This document shows, piece after piece, positions 9,101-16,959 of a stretch of 64,000 nucleotides of DNA. This stretch comes from Planctomycetia bacterium (GTDB taxonomy: Bacteria > Planctomycetota > Planctomycetia > Pirellulales > UBA1268): NCBI GenBank assembly GCA_014192425.1, contig BJHK01000006.1, positions 169,762 to 233,761 on the forward strand, read 5' to 3'. Under the pieces are notes generated by a model that searched no databases, was not told where the DNA came from, and saw nothing but the letters and a program-made list of their open reading frames with translations. The position numbers and the translations under genes were made by a program. Each line of letters starts with the position of its first letter. Positions within the stretch are counted from its first letter, which is position 1.

Positions 9101-10362
9101 TTTTCAGCCAGCCCGGCCCCCACGGCGGCGGCGAGTACGGGAAGGCGGTCTTCAAGGCGCTCGTCGCCGCGGCCGCCACCCGGGGCGACCTGCAGCTCTG
9201 GGTGGCGCTCGATCCGGCGCTGTTCATCGACGACTGGGTGTGGCAGGCCTGCCGCGACCATGCGGTCAACGTCGTGGCGGTGAAGTCGTATGACGACATC
9301 GTCCGCCTCGTCGACGCCGGCCACTTCACTTCCTTCTTCGCTCCGGCGATCGTGGTCTACACGGGGTACGAGTACATGCGGCGCGTGGGTGGCGAGATCC
9401 GCTTCCGGCCGGGCCACACGCGGGTGATCGGTACGCTCCTCGACCTGCGCGACCTGGAACTGGCCGAGGGGTGGGGGGCGATCGCAGCGGCGCGGCTCAG
9501 CGCCGGATGCAGTCGCGAGGCCGCGCTCTCGGCGGGCGCCTGGGCGGAGGCGGAGCGGGCCCAGGCCCGGCATGCAGAAGGACTGCGGAGGATGTATCGG
9601 GACATCTGTGCGAGCCCGGCCGTGCACGAGATCGTGACGATCTCGGAGTATTCGGCCCGCAGCATCCGCCACTGGCTCGGCACGTCGCGGCCGATCCACG
9701 TCCTCTACGCCCCGGAGAAGGGGCGTCCGGCTCCCGAGGGCTTCGCCTGCCCCGGGCTCGATGCGGAGGGGGATGCCTTCGCGCTCGTCCTCAACGCCGG
9801 CCGCGAGGAGAAGAACGCCGCCGCCGTGGTGGCCGCGTTCGACCGCCTGTTCTCCGATCCGGGGTTCGCCGCCGCGCACCGGGATCTGAAACTGGTGCTC
9901 ATGGGGATCTCCGGCCTCGACGACCTGGGGATCGCACGGGCCGCGCAGGCGGGCCGGATCGTGACGCTGCCGCACGTCTCCGCGGCGCGGCTCGAATGGC
10001 TCTTGTCGCGGGCCCGGTTCCTCGCCTACGCCTCGCTCAACGAGGGCTTCGGCTACCCGCCGCTGGAGGCGATGACGCACGGCACCCCGAGCCTGATCGG
10101 TGAAAACACGGCCGTGCCGGAGGTGTGCGGCGCCGCGGCCGTGACCTGCGACCCGTTCGACATCGACTCGATCGCCGCCGGGATCCGCACGATCCTCACA
10201 GCACCGCCGGCGCCGGAGGCGCTGCGGATGCAGTTGGCGGCGACGGCGGCGCGACAGCGCGGCGACGTCCTGACGCTCGTGGATCTGATCTGCGGCCGGT
10301 CTCGCCCGGCCCCGGCGTGCGACACGAGCAGGTCCTCCAACATGCGGACGAGGGCAGCCTGA
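6166..10362 (+). CDS. Giant multidomain glycosyltransferase (repeats - WbsX - GT2 - GT4)
   Basis: This is a 1398-residue protein from the ATG at 6166; an upstream in-frame ATG at 6073 lacks an RBS and adds Arg-rich sequence. Residues about 7-215 hold five repeats of about 38 residues (FDxxWYLxxHPDV...PLxHYLxxGWxEGRxPHPL), seen in other planctomycete and cyanobacterial glycosyltransferases. About 232-565 is a WbsX-like domain ([48 protein letters not shown]). About 670-945 is a GT2 domain ([25 protein letters not shown]). About 970-1398 is a GT4 domain (HGGGEYGKA near its start, [18 protein letters not shown] near its end). It probably builds several linkages of a surface polysaccharide in the cytoplasm. 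Its stop codon overlaps the next ATG. Confidence 0.9.
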   Translation: [1398 protein letters not shown]

Positions 10363-11132
10363 TGATGGCACTCTTCCCAGGCGGACGTCCCGGCATGTTC
10401 GCCCGCCCCGCCTGGCTCAGCCGGGGCACGAGGGTCACGCTCCGGCAAATCTACTACGACGACGCGCAGCGGCCTACGCTCGATCGCGGCTTCGTGCCCT
10501 ACGACAACCGGTCGAACTCCGATCCCACCTGGCGGGAGTACCACGTGTTCCGTTCTGAGTACCTCAGTGGACGCATTCCGGCGGAGGGTGTCACCGGCTA
10601 CGTGTCGTGGAAGTTCGGCCTCAAGACCGGGACGACGGGTGCGGCCTTCCGCGCCTTCATCTGTCGGCGTCCGGGGCACGACGTCTACTGCATCAGTCCG
10701 CCGGGCATCGATCCCTTGCCATTTTCCAACGTCTGGCTGCAGGGGGAGCACCATCACCCCGGCATCCTCCACCTGGCGCGACGGGTGTTTCAGCGGGTCG
10801 GGGTCGAGTGCGATCCCGAGACGGTCCACATGCCGGCCGGCCGCGTGCTGTACTGCAACTACTGGGCGGGCACGCGCCGGTTCTGGGACCGCTACATGGC
10901 CTTCTGCGAGCCGGTCCGCGACTGCCTGCTCCACGGGCTCGACGAGGCCGACCGCCGGCTGCTGCACTCCCGCGCCGACCGGCTGATCGACGCCTGCTAC
11001 ATCCCATTCATCATGGAGCGGCTGTTCAGCACGCTCCTCGCGGTCGCGCCCGACATCTCGTGCGCGTCGTGGGAAGCCGCCCGCGATGCCCCGCCGCGCC
11101 GCAGATGGTTCCGGCGCCGGCGGGCGGCCTGA
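10362..11132 (+). CDS. Unknown protein translationally coupled to the glycosyltransferase
   Basis: The ATG at 10362 shares its A with the TGA of the preceding gene (TGATG), so it is almost certainly translationally coupled. The protein has 256 residues, no signal peptide and no transmembrane helix. It is rich in aromatic residues: YDDAQRPTLDRGFVPYDNRS, GYVSWKFGLKTGTTGAAFRA, VYCISPPGIDPLPFSNVWLQ, GEHHHPGILHLARRVFQRVG, and an Arg-rich C-terminus (RRRWFRRRRAA). I do not recognise a named domain. Coupling to the multidomain glycosyltransferase suggests a role in the same glycan pathway. Confidence 0.8.
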   Translation: MMALFPGGRPGMFARPAWLSRGTRVTLRQIYYDDAQRPTLDRGFVPYDNRSNSDPTWREYHVFRSEYLSGRIPAEGVTGYVSWKFGLKTGTTGAAFRAFICRRPGHDVYCISPPGIDPLPFSNVWLQGEHHHPGILHLARRVFQRVGVECDPETVHMPAGRVLYCNYWAGTRRFWDRYMAFCEPVRDCLLHGLDEADRRLLHSRADRLIDACYIPFIMERLFSTLLAVAPDISCASWEAARDAPPRRRWFRRRRAA

Positions 11133-11362
11133 TACGGCGCCCACTTGATCCTCGCGCCCCAAACGATCCTGCTGAACCATCGGATCGGGCGGGGTTGCCC
11201 ATGGCCCAGGAGCCGGCTTGAGCGGCCAAGCGAAGGCAGGATGCCGAAGCGCGGGCCGGTCTGAGTGAGCGGATGCCACGATGGCATCCGCTCACGTCCG
11301 GCGATGGGGCATGGGTAACCCCGACCAGCGAACCGCGCGAGGGTCAAGTGTGACCCGTATGA
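11130..11362. repeat. 233-bp inverted-repeat (MITE-like) element
   Basis: The outer left arm starts at the TGA stop of the preceding gene (tgatacggcgcccacttgat, ending cctcgcgc at 11157) and pairs with 11335-11362, whose complement reads tcatacgggtcacacttgac-cctcgcgc. A second pair is ggggttgcccatg (11191-11203) with catgggtaacccc (11310-11322). The centre is a perfect 14-bp stem gtgagcggatgcca (11265-11278) / tggcatccgctcac (11282-11295) with a 3-nt loop. There is no ORF inside and no T-run after it, so it looks like a short non-autonomous palindromic element or a highly structured 3' region rather than a simple terminator. Confidence 0.65.
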
Positions 11363-11461
11363 GACGCCCTCCCGATCAGCTTTGGATCGCTGCCACCCGA
11401 TCGGCTACGCTGGGCCGCCGGCAGACACGAACGCGGATGGCCGACACCCCGGACCGAGATC

Positions 11462-12184
11462 GTGACCACACCGTTCTTCTACGAGCATCAGGGCTGGTGT
11501 CCGATCTGCGCGACGCCGGCCCGGTTCACGGCCCGCGAGGCCTGGTTTCGCGATCACCTGCTCTGCGGCACGTGCGGCTCGATCCCGCGGGAGCGGGCGC
11601 TGGCACTGCTGCTGAACCGCCGGCTGCCGGGCTGGGCCGGCTTGCGGATCCACGAGTCGTCGCCGATGCCGCGGGGGATCTCGCAGCAGCTGCGCGATCG
11701 CGCGCCGGCCTACGTCCCCTCGCAATACTTCCCGGGTGAGCAATTGGGACGGAGCGTTCGCGGGTTTCGCAACGAGAACCTCGAAGCCCAGACGTTTGCC
11801 GACGGCAGTTTCGACCTCGTCGTCACCCTCGACGTCTTCGAGCACGTCAACGAGCCCGCGCAGGCGCTCCGGGAGATCTGCCGCACGCTCGTGCCCGGGG
11901 GCGTCCACGTGTTCACCGTGCCCACCTACAAGGGGCGGACGACGAGCGAGCGCCGTGCCCGGTTTCTCCCCGACGGGCGGGTCGAGCATCTCGCCCCGCC
12001 GGAGTACCACGGCAACCCGGTGGACGAGAGCGGCTCGCTGGTCACGTTTCACTACGGCTATGACCTGGCGACACTCATCGCGGACTGGTGCGGCATGCAC
12101 TGTGAGGTGACGCGGTTCCACGACGCCGGCCACGGCATCCTCGGCGAATTCACCGAGGTCTACTGGACGACCCGGCCCGCCTGA
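11462..12184 (+). CDS. Class I SAM-dependent methyltransferase with N-terminal zinc ribbon
   Basis: A GTG start at 11462 gives 240 residues. Residues 12-50 have paired cysteines, CPIC...CGTC (WCPICATPARF, LLCGTCGSIPRERAL), typical of a small zinc ribbon. The C-terminal half is a Methyltransf_11-type Rossmann domain: DGSFDLVVTLDVFEHVNEPA (strand 4 and following helix), EICRTLVPGGVHVFTVPTY (strand 5). The usual glycine-rich SAM loop is poorly conserved. It probably methylates a sugar or nucleotide-linked glycan intermediate, given its neighbours; the substrate cannot be read from the sequence. The GTG start is chosen because no in-frame ATG precedes the CPIC motif. Confidence 0.75.
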   Translation: MTTPFFYEHQGWCPICATPARFTAREAWFRDHLLCGTCGSIPRERALALLLNRRLPGWAGLRIHESSPMPRGISQQLRDRAPAYVPSQYFPGEQLGRSVRGFRNENLEAQTFADGSFDLVVTLDVFEHVNEPAQALREICRTLVPGGVHVFTVPTYKGRTTSERRARFLPDGRVEHLAPPEYHGNPVDESGSLVTFHYGYDLATLIADWCGMHCEVTRFHDAGHGILGEFTEVYWTTRPA

Positions 12185-12214
12185 GCCGCGGCGCGGGCCG
12201 CGGCACACGGCTGG

Positions 12215-13126
12215 TCAGGCGGCCCGGCGCCGCAGCGGCGGGACGCACGACGCCAGCCGGCCGAGGAGCGTCGCCGGGCGTTCGGCATCGGCGACGCCGA
12301 GGGCGATCTGCTCGCGGAGCGTCCGCGTGAAGTCGTCGAACAGTTTCCGGAAGGCCGGCTCGTTCATCGTCAGCGACTCGATCGTCGCCAGGGACTCGGT
12401 GACGCACGCGGGAGACACGATCGCATGCCCGTGGATGACCCGGCTCATCACGCGCAGCCCGTAGGACACGATCAGCAGCGGGGAGGCTGCGAACTTGTCG
12501 GCCGAGACGTTCTCGGGAGGGCTGACGAGGTCGGGGAACGACCGACCCGTGCCGGCTTCGAGGACCCGGGCGGCGAGCGCCTGTGGAGGATGGCCGGCGA
12601 GCGGGATCGTCACGCCGCCCTGGCGGGCGAAGAAGGCTTCGGTGGCGCGGATCCGGGTCGCGAAACTGGCCGCCCAGCGCCGGATGTCGTACCGCTGCTT
12701 GAAGAACGTGCCCGCCTCGCCCGTGATCGACTGCAGGAGGCTCGACAGGGCGAGTTCCGCCACCGGCCTGTGGACGAAGACGGTCCGCGTCTGTGCACCG
12801 GTGATCCGGCGGAACCGGCGCAGCGCCCGCTCGAGGGGGCGCAGCACGAGCGAACCGGAAAACTCCTCGCTCGACAGCAGCAGGGTGTCGCAGCCTTCGT
12901 CGCCCGCCTGTCGCCACGCGGCCAGGAGCCAGTCGAGGAATGCGTCGCCGCGGCCGGCGCCAAGCAGGGAGGCGGCGTCGGCATGGCTGGTGGCGAAGGC
13001 AGCGCCGGAAAACTCCGGATACAGCACGCCATCGCGGCGCAGTCGCTCCCGGTTGGCTGCGCATGCCGACTGCACGCTCGTCGAGCCTGTCTTGTGGGGG
13101 CCGACGTGGATGACGAGTCGCGGCAC
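12215..13126 (-). CDS. Sulfotransferase-family protein
   Basis: From a GTG at 13126 (VPRLVIHVGPHKTGSTSVQS) it has 303 residues; the frame opens 21 codons further upstream, but those are Pro-rich and non-family-like. HVGPHKTGSTS is the classic 5'-phosphosulfate loop of PAPS-dependent sulfotransferases and sits immediately at the N-terminus as expected. RRITGAQTRTVFVHRPVAEL resembles the 3'-phosphate-binding segment, with R and a downstream Ser (LALSSLLQS). Together with the gene at 4710 it gives two sulfotransferase-like genes around one glycan cluster, consistent with a sulfated exopolysaccharide. Acceptor unknown. Confidence 0.8.
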   Translation of the reverse strand: MPRLVIHVGPHKTGSTSVQSACAANRERLRRDGVLYPEFSGAAFATSHADAASLLGAGRGDAFLDWLLAAWRQAGDEGCDTLLLSSEEFSGSLVLRPLERALRRFRRITGAQTRTVFVHRPVAELALSSLLQSITGEAGTFFKQRYDIRRWAASFATRIRATEAFFARQGGVTIPLAGHPPQALAARVLEAGTGRSFPDLVSPPENVSADKFAASPLLIVSYGLRVMSRVIHGHAIVSPACVTESLATIESLTMNEPAFRKLFDDFTRTLREQIALGVADAERPATLLGRLASCVPPLRRRAA

Positions 13127-13311
13127 GGTGCACGGTGGAGGAGGGGAGCGGACCGGACGGTTGGACCATAGCGACGGGTGGCCCCGCACGGAATCGCAGG
13201 CTCGAGCGGCGGGATTGCCCAGCCGGCGTGTTCTTCGCAGGTTGCCAGACCCCGGCCGGGCCGCGCGGTATGATTTGGTCCGGTTTCAGTCCCTTCCCGG
13301 AGCCTTTGCCC

Positions 13312-14307
13312 ATGCCCGTGTCGCGTCGTGCAGCGATCGCTTGTTGCCTCCTGTTCTCGACCGCCGTGGCCGGCGCCGATTCCACGCCCCCCCAGTCGAC
13401 GACGCTCGTGGTGCCCGGGGGCGACGGGCCGGGCAAGGGAAAGAAGGTCGTGCTCGTCAGCGGTGACGAGGAGTATCGCAGCGAGGAGGCGCTGTCGCAG
13501 CTCGCGAAGATCCTCGCCACCCGGCACGGCTTCGACTGCACGGTTCTGTATGCCATCGATCCGAAGACGGGCCACATCGATCCCAGCATCCGTGACAACA
13601 TTCCCGGCCTCGAGGCCCTGCGATCGGCCGACCTGATGGTGATCGCGACCCGCTGGCGAAACCTGCCCGACGCGCAGATGAAGGAGATCGACGCCTACCT
13701 CCGGGCCGGCAAGCCGGTCGTCTCCCTGCGGACCGCGACGCACGCCTTCAAGCTCGACAGCGCGACCTACGGCCACCTCAACCGCTTCGGGCCATTGGTG
13801 GTTGGCGAAGACTGGGTGGCCCACCACGGCTCGCACGGGAACGAGAGCACCCGCGGCCTCGTCGCCCCTACGGGCCGGGATCATCCGATCATGCGCGGCA
13901 TCAAGGACGGAGACTGCTGGGGGCCGACCGACGTCTATGCGGTCAAGCTGCCGCTGGCCGGCGATGGCAAGGCCCTCCTGCTCGGGCAGGTCCTGTCCGG
14001 CATGACCCCCGATTCCAAGCCGGTGGAGGGAACGAAGAACGACCCGATGATGCCGGTCGCCTGGGTGCGGACGTATGGAATCGACGACGGCCCGCGCGGC
14101 CGGGCGTTCACGACCACGATGGGCGCGGCCACCGACCTCGTGGCCGCGGGCACGCGCCGGCTCGTGGTCAACGGCTGCTATTGGGCCGTCGGCCTCGAGG
14201 ACAAGATCCCGGCCGAGTCGAACGTCGATCTCGTGGGCGAGTTCACGCCGACGAAGTTCGGCTTCAACGGGGCGAAGAAGGGGCTCGTGCCGGCCGACAT
14301 GCGCTGA
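13312..14307 (+). CDS. Exported ThuA-like domain protein
   Basis: The start at ATG 13312 is chosen because it begins a signal peptide (MPVSRRAAIACCLLFSTAVA-GA); the frame is open farther upstream but overlaps the divergent gene. The protein has 331 residues. The ThuA/class-I-amidotransferase-like fold is indicated by KKVVLVSGDEEYRSEEALSQ, DLMVIATRWRNLPDAQMKEI, GKPVVSLRTATHAFKL, and DHPIMRGI. ThuA proteins are linked to trehalose and sugar utilisation and are greatly expanded in planctomycetes, often as exported enzymes of unknown reaction. The catalytic Cys of true amidotransferases is replaced (LRTATHAF). Confidence 0.85.
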   Translation: MPVSRRAAIACCLLFSTAVAGADSTPPQSTTLVVPGGDGPGKGKKVVLVSGDEEYRSEEALSQLAKILATRHGFDCTVLYAIDPKTGHIDPSIRDNIPGLEALRSADLMVIATRWRNLPDAQMKEIDAYLRAGKPVVSLRTATHAFKLDSATYGHLNRFGPLVVGEDWVAHHGSHGNESTRGLVAPTGRDHPIMRGIKDGDCWGPTDVYAVKLPLAGDGKALLLGQVLSGMTPDSKPVEGTKNDPMMPVAWVRTYGIDDGPRGRAFTTTMGAATDLVAAGTRRLVVNGCYWAVGLEDKIPAESNVDLVGEFTPTKFGFNGAKKGLVPADMR

Positions 14308-14331
14308 CACCTGCCGCACGGCCGCCGGCCG

Positions 14332-15312
14332 TCAATCGGCGCCGAGCCGGGCGACGTGCCGCTGCGTGGCTGGGAACGCGAACCGGCCTGGATGCAGGAG
14401 TTCGGCCAGCACCTCGAGTGAGTCGACGAGCCGCGGTCCCGGCCGGTTGAGCAGATGGTGGCCATCGACCACGAACAGCCGCCCGGCGCGGGTCGCCCGC
14501 AGCGGCGCGAGGTGGTTCCAGATCGGTGACGTCGTCGCCTCGGCCACGGTGCGGTCGCGGGTGAACCCGCACGGCGCGAGGATCACGACATCGGGGTCGG
14601 CCCGGGCGACGTCCTCCCAGCCGATCCAGTGGGAGTGATGGCCGGTCCGGCCAAGCACGTCGTCGCCGCCAGCGAGCGTCACGAGCTCCGGTACCCAGTT
14701 GCCGGCCGCCATCGGCGGATCGAGCCATTCGACGACGGCGACCCGGGTCCGTGAACCGCCGTTCGACCGGGCGAGGGCCTCGACGCGGCAGGCGACCGAA
14801 CGGCAGCGGGCCTGCAGGCGGGCCACGACCTCGCGGCCCCGTGACAGCGTCCCGGTGGCGGCGGCCACGGCGAGGATGTCGCGCCACAGGTCGGCGAGCG
14901 ACGTGGGGGCGAGCGACACGATCGGCACCGGCCGGTCCAGCGCCCGCGCCGCCCGCGTCACGTCGTCGGCCGACACCGCGCACACGTCGCAGGCGGCCTG
15001 GGTGACGATCACGTCGGGCCGGAGCGTGGCGAGCATGTCGGTGTCGAGCCGGAACAGGGCCGGCGGCGAGCCGCTGGCGGCCGTGCAGGCCACGCCGACC
15101 GCCTCGTGGATCGCCCGGCTCGAGCCGGCGGCGTCGATCGCGGCGGCCGTCAGCGCCGGCAGGCCGGACACGGACTCCGGCTCGTCACACTCGTGCGATC
15201 GGCCGACGAGCGCCCCCTCGAGGCCGAGAGCGGCCACGATCTCGGTGGCGGCGGGGAGGAGCGAGACGATCCTTTCCGGCCGGCCGGCCGCGCTGTCCAC
15301 GACTGCGGTCAT
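14332..15312 (-). CDS. BtuF-like cobalamin/siderophore-type substrate-binding protein
   Basis: This 326-residue protein has the periplasmic-binding-protein class III fold. RIVSLLPAATEIVAALGLEG is the typical start of BtuF/FepB-type domains; VGRSHECDEPESVSGLPAL, PDVIVTQAACDVCAVSADDV and GRLFVVDGHHLLNRPGPRLV match cobalamin-binding relatives. There is no N-terminal signal peptide, which many planctomycete members of this group also lack; so it may act in the cytoplasm, or the start may be misassigned. An AAGGA ribosome site lies just before the ATG. No ABC permease or ATPase genes are nearby, so transport by a complete local operon is not supported. Confidence 0.8.
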   Translation of the reverse strand: MTAVVDSAAGRPERIVSLLPAATEIVAALGLEGALVGRSHECDEPESVSGLPALTAAAIDAAGSSRAIHEAVGVACTAASGSPPALFRLDTDMLATLRPDVIVTQAACDVCAVSADDVTRAARALDRPVPIVSLAPTSLADLWRDILAVAAATGTLSRGREVVARLQARCRSVACRVEALARSNGGSRTRVAVVEWLDPPMAAGNWVPELVTLAGGDDVLGRTGHHSHWIGWEDVARADPDVVILAPCGFTRDRTVAEATTSPIWNHLAPLRATRAGRLFVVDGHHLLNRPGPRLVDSLEVLAELLHPGRFAFPATQRHVARLGAD

Positions 15313-15440
15313 GCTTCCTTTTATACAGTGATTCCATCTCCGGCCTGCTGTGCCGCCGGCGGCTGCCGTAGAATCGCGCGGGTTCGGCCGGGGATCGCCG
15401 GGGATCGCAGACCATCCGGCCGCCCGAGGAGATCACGCCC

Positions 15441-16421
15441 ATGTCAGGATCCGCCGCCGACCGCGCCGCCGCCGGCCTCACCGAGGCGGCCCGGTTCCAC
15501 GACTACCGCTATGCCTCGAATCCGCTGGCCGACGGCACGCTGCCGCCGATTCCCGGCGTGCAGTGGTCCGCCGATCTCCACGAGCGCGGGCCGACGCACA
15601 CACTGCCGCTCGACACGAGCAACCAGCTCGGCTGCCCGGGGCCGGCGACGACGCCCGGCCTGTGCGCGAATTTCGTCCACGTCTGTCCCGGCGACGGGCT
15701 GATCACCGACGCCAACGCCACGAGCCAATTGTTCTTCGTGATGCGCGGGGCGGGCGCGAGCCGGCTCGCCGATGGGACCGACCTGGAGTGGAAGGCGGGC
15801 GACCTGTTCACGCTCCCGGCCCGGTCGCGGGCGACGCACGTGGCGACCGACGACGCGGGCTTGTACTGGGTCCACGACGAGCCGTTGCTCCGCTACCTCG
15901 GCGTCGAGGCGAGCCAGCGGCAGTTTTCCCCCACGCTCTACCGGCGCGAGGCGATCATGGAGGCGCTCGACGCCGTGATCCGCGATCCATCGAGCGCCGC
16001 CGCCAACCGGCTCAGCGTGCTCCTCGGCAACCGGCTATTTCCACGGACGCTGACGATCACGCACGTCGTCTGGGCGATGTTCGGGCTCCTCCCCGTGGAT
16101 GCGGTGCAGGCGCCGCACCGCCACCAGTCGGTGGCGGTCGATCTCGTCGTCGCTGCCCGGCCCGGCTGCTACACGATGGTGGGCCGGACGCTCGACAAGG
16201 AGGGGCGGATCAAGGACGGGCAGCGGTTCGACTGGAAGCCGCACTCGGTGTTCGTGACGCCGCCGGGGCTGTGGCACTCCCACCACAACGAGTCGGGACA
16301 TCCGGCCCACATCCTTCCGATCCAGGACGCCGGCCTGCACACCCACCTGCGGACGCTCGACATCCGCTTCGCCCGGGCCCTGTCGGATGGGGCCTGCGAG
16401 GTGGTGGAGTCGGCCGGCTGA
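15441..16421 (+). CDS. Bicupin protein (gentisate-dioxygenase-like)
   Basis: This 326-residue protein is divergent from the BtuF-like gene. A GAGGA site ten bases before the ATG supports the start. Two cupin domains are visible. The first, residues about 70-155, contains ATSQLFFVMRGAGASRLADG and EWKAGDLFTLPARSRATHVA. The second, about 205-310, contains AVQAPHRHQSVAVDLVVAAR, the metal-ligand-like HRHQ, and KPHSVFVTPPGLWHSHHNES. The arrangement resembles gentisate 1,2-dioxygenase-type bicupins. In the first domain the histidine pair is not evident, so only the second may bind iron. Reaction unconfirmed. Confidence 0.75.
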   Translation: MSGSAADRAAAGLTEAARFHDYRYASNPLADGTLPPIPGVQWSADLHERGPTHTLPLDTSNQLGCPGPATTPGLCANFVHVCPGDGLITDANATSQLFFVMRGAGASRLADGTDLEWKAGDLFTLPARSRATHVATDDAGLYWVHDEPLLRYLGVEASQRQFSPTLYRREAIMEALDAVIRDPSSAAANRLSVLLGNRLFPRTLTITHVVWAMFGLLPVDAVQAPHRHQSVAVDLVVAARPGCYTMVGRTLDKEGRIKDGQRFDWKPHSVFVTPPGLWHSHHNESGHPAHILPIQDAGLHTHLRTLDIRFARALSDGACEVVESAG

Positions 16422-16959
16422 GCGGGGTGTGAGCGTCCGGGGGGGCGGGCGGTTTCGGCCGACCCTGCGGGCCGCTGGGTATCCAGCAGCCGGGCTGATT
16501 CCCTGCCGAAACACGGGCCGCTTTGTTTTTCCGCCATTTCGTTGACCCGGCCGCCGAGCACCGGTAAGTTCTGTTGCGTCAGGGCAGCCCGTTTGTACGA
16601 GGTTTTTCCCGGTCCCAGAAGGCCGCGGTGATCGTCTGCGCTCCTCGTCCGGCCCACCGGTCCGGCCTGACCGAACCCTGGTTGGCCCGGATTCGTATAG
16701 GGACGGCCTGCCCAATCGTGGACGGCAGTGTCGGTCTGGTGAAAATGGTGTGGAGCTTGGCGGTCGCGGGGATTTCCCGCGACCGTTCGCGCCGGGCCGT
16801 CCGAAGACAATCGATGCGGAGTTCCTTCGCGGCGTCCAGGCCTGCAGGGCGCCGTGATCGCGACACGCCGTAGTCAAGCAGGTAGACAAGCAGTATTGGA
16901 TCGAGTGCCCCCGGTGACCCGAAGAGTTTGGCACGAGTCTGACACCCAGTGAGTGAGAC
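16422..16959 (+). promoter_or_regulatory. Long leader/intergenic region before the giant surface protein
   Basis: There is no convincing gene in these 538 bp. A perfect 10-bp stem, cggtcgcggg (16761-16770) / cccgcgaccg (16776-16785), with a 5-nt loop sits about 175 bp before the giant gene and has no T-run, so it is more likely an operator or mRNA structure than a terminator. I did not find a clear -35/-10 pair. The length fits a regulated 5' region for a very large secreted protein. Confidence 0.45.

Noticed and set aside
8515..10371. 618-codon antisense frame
   Set aside because: Shadow of the GT2/GT4 part of the glycosyltransferase gene.
16435..16460. G-rich run suggestive of a quadruplex
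   Set aside because: Only one long G-run is present, so the pattern of four runs is not met.
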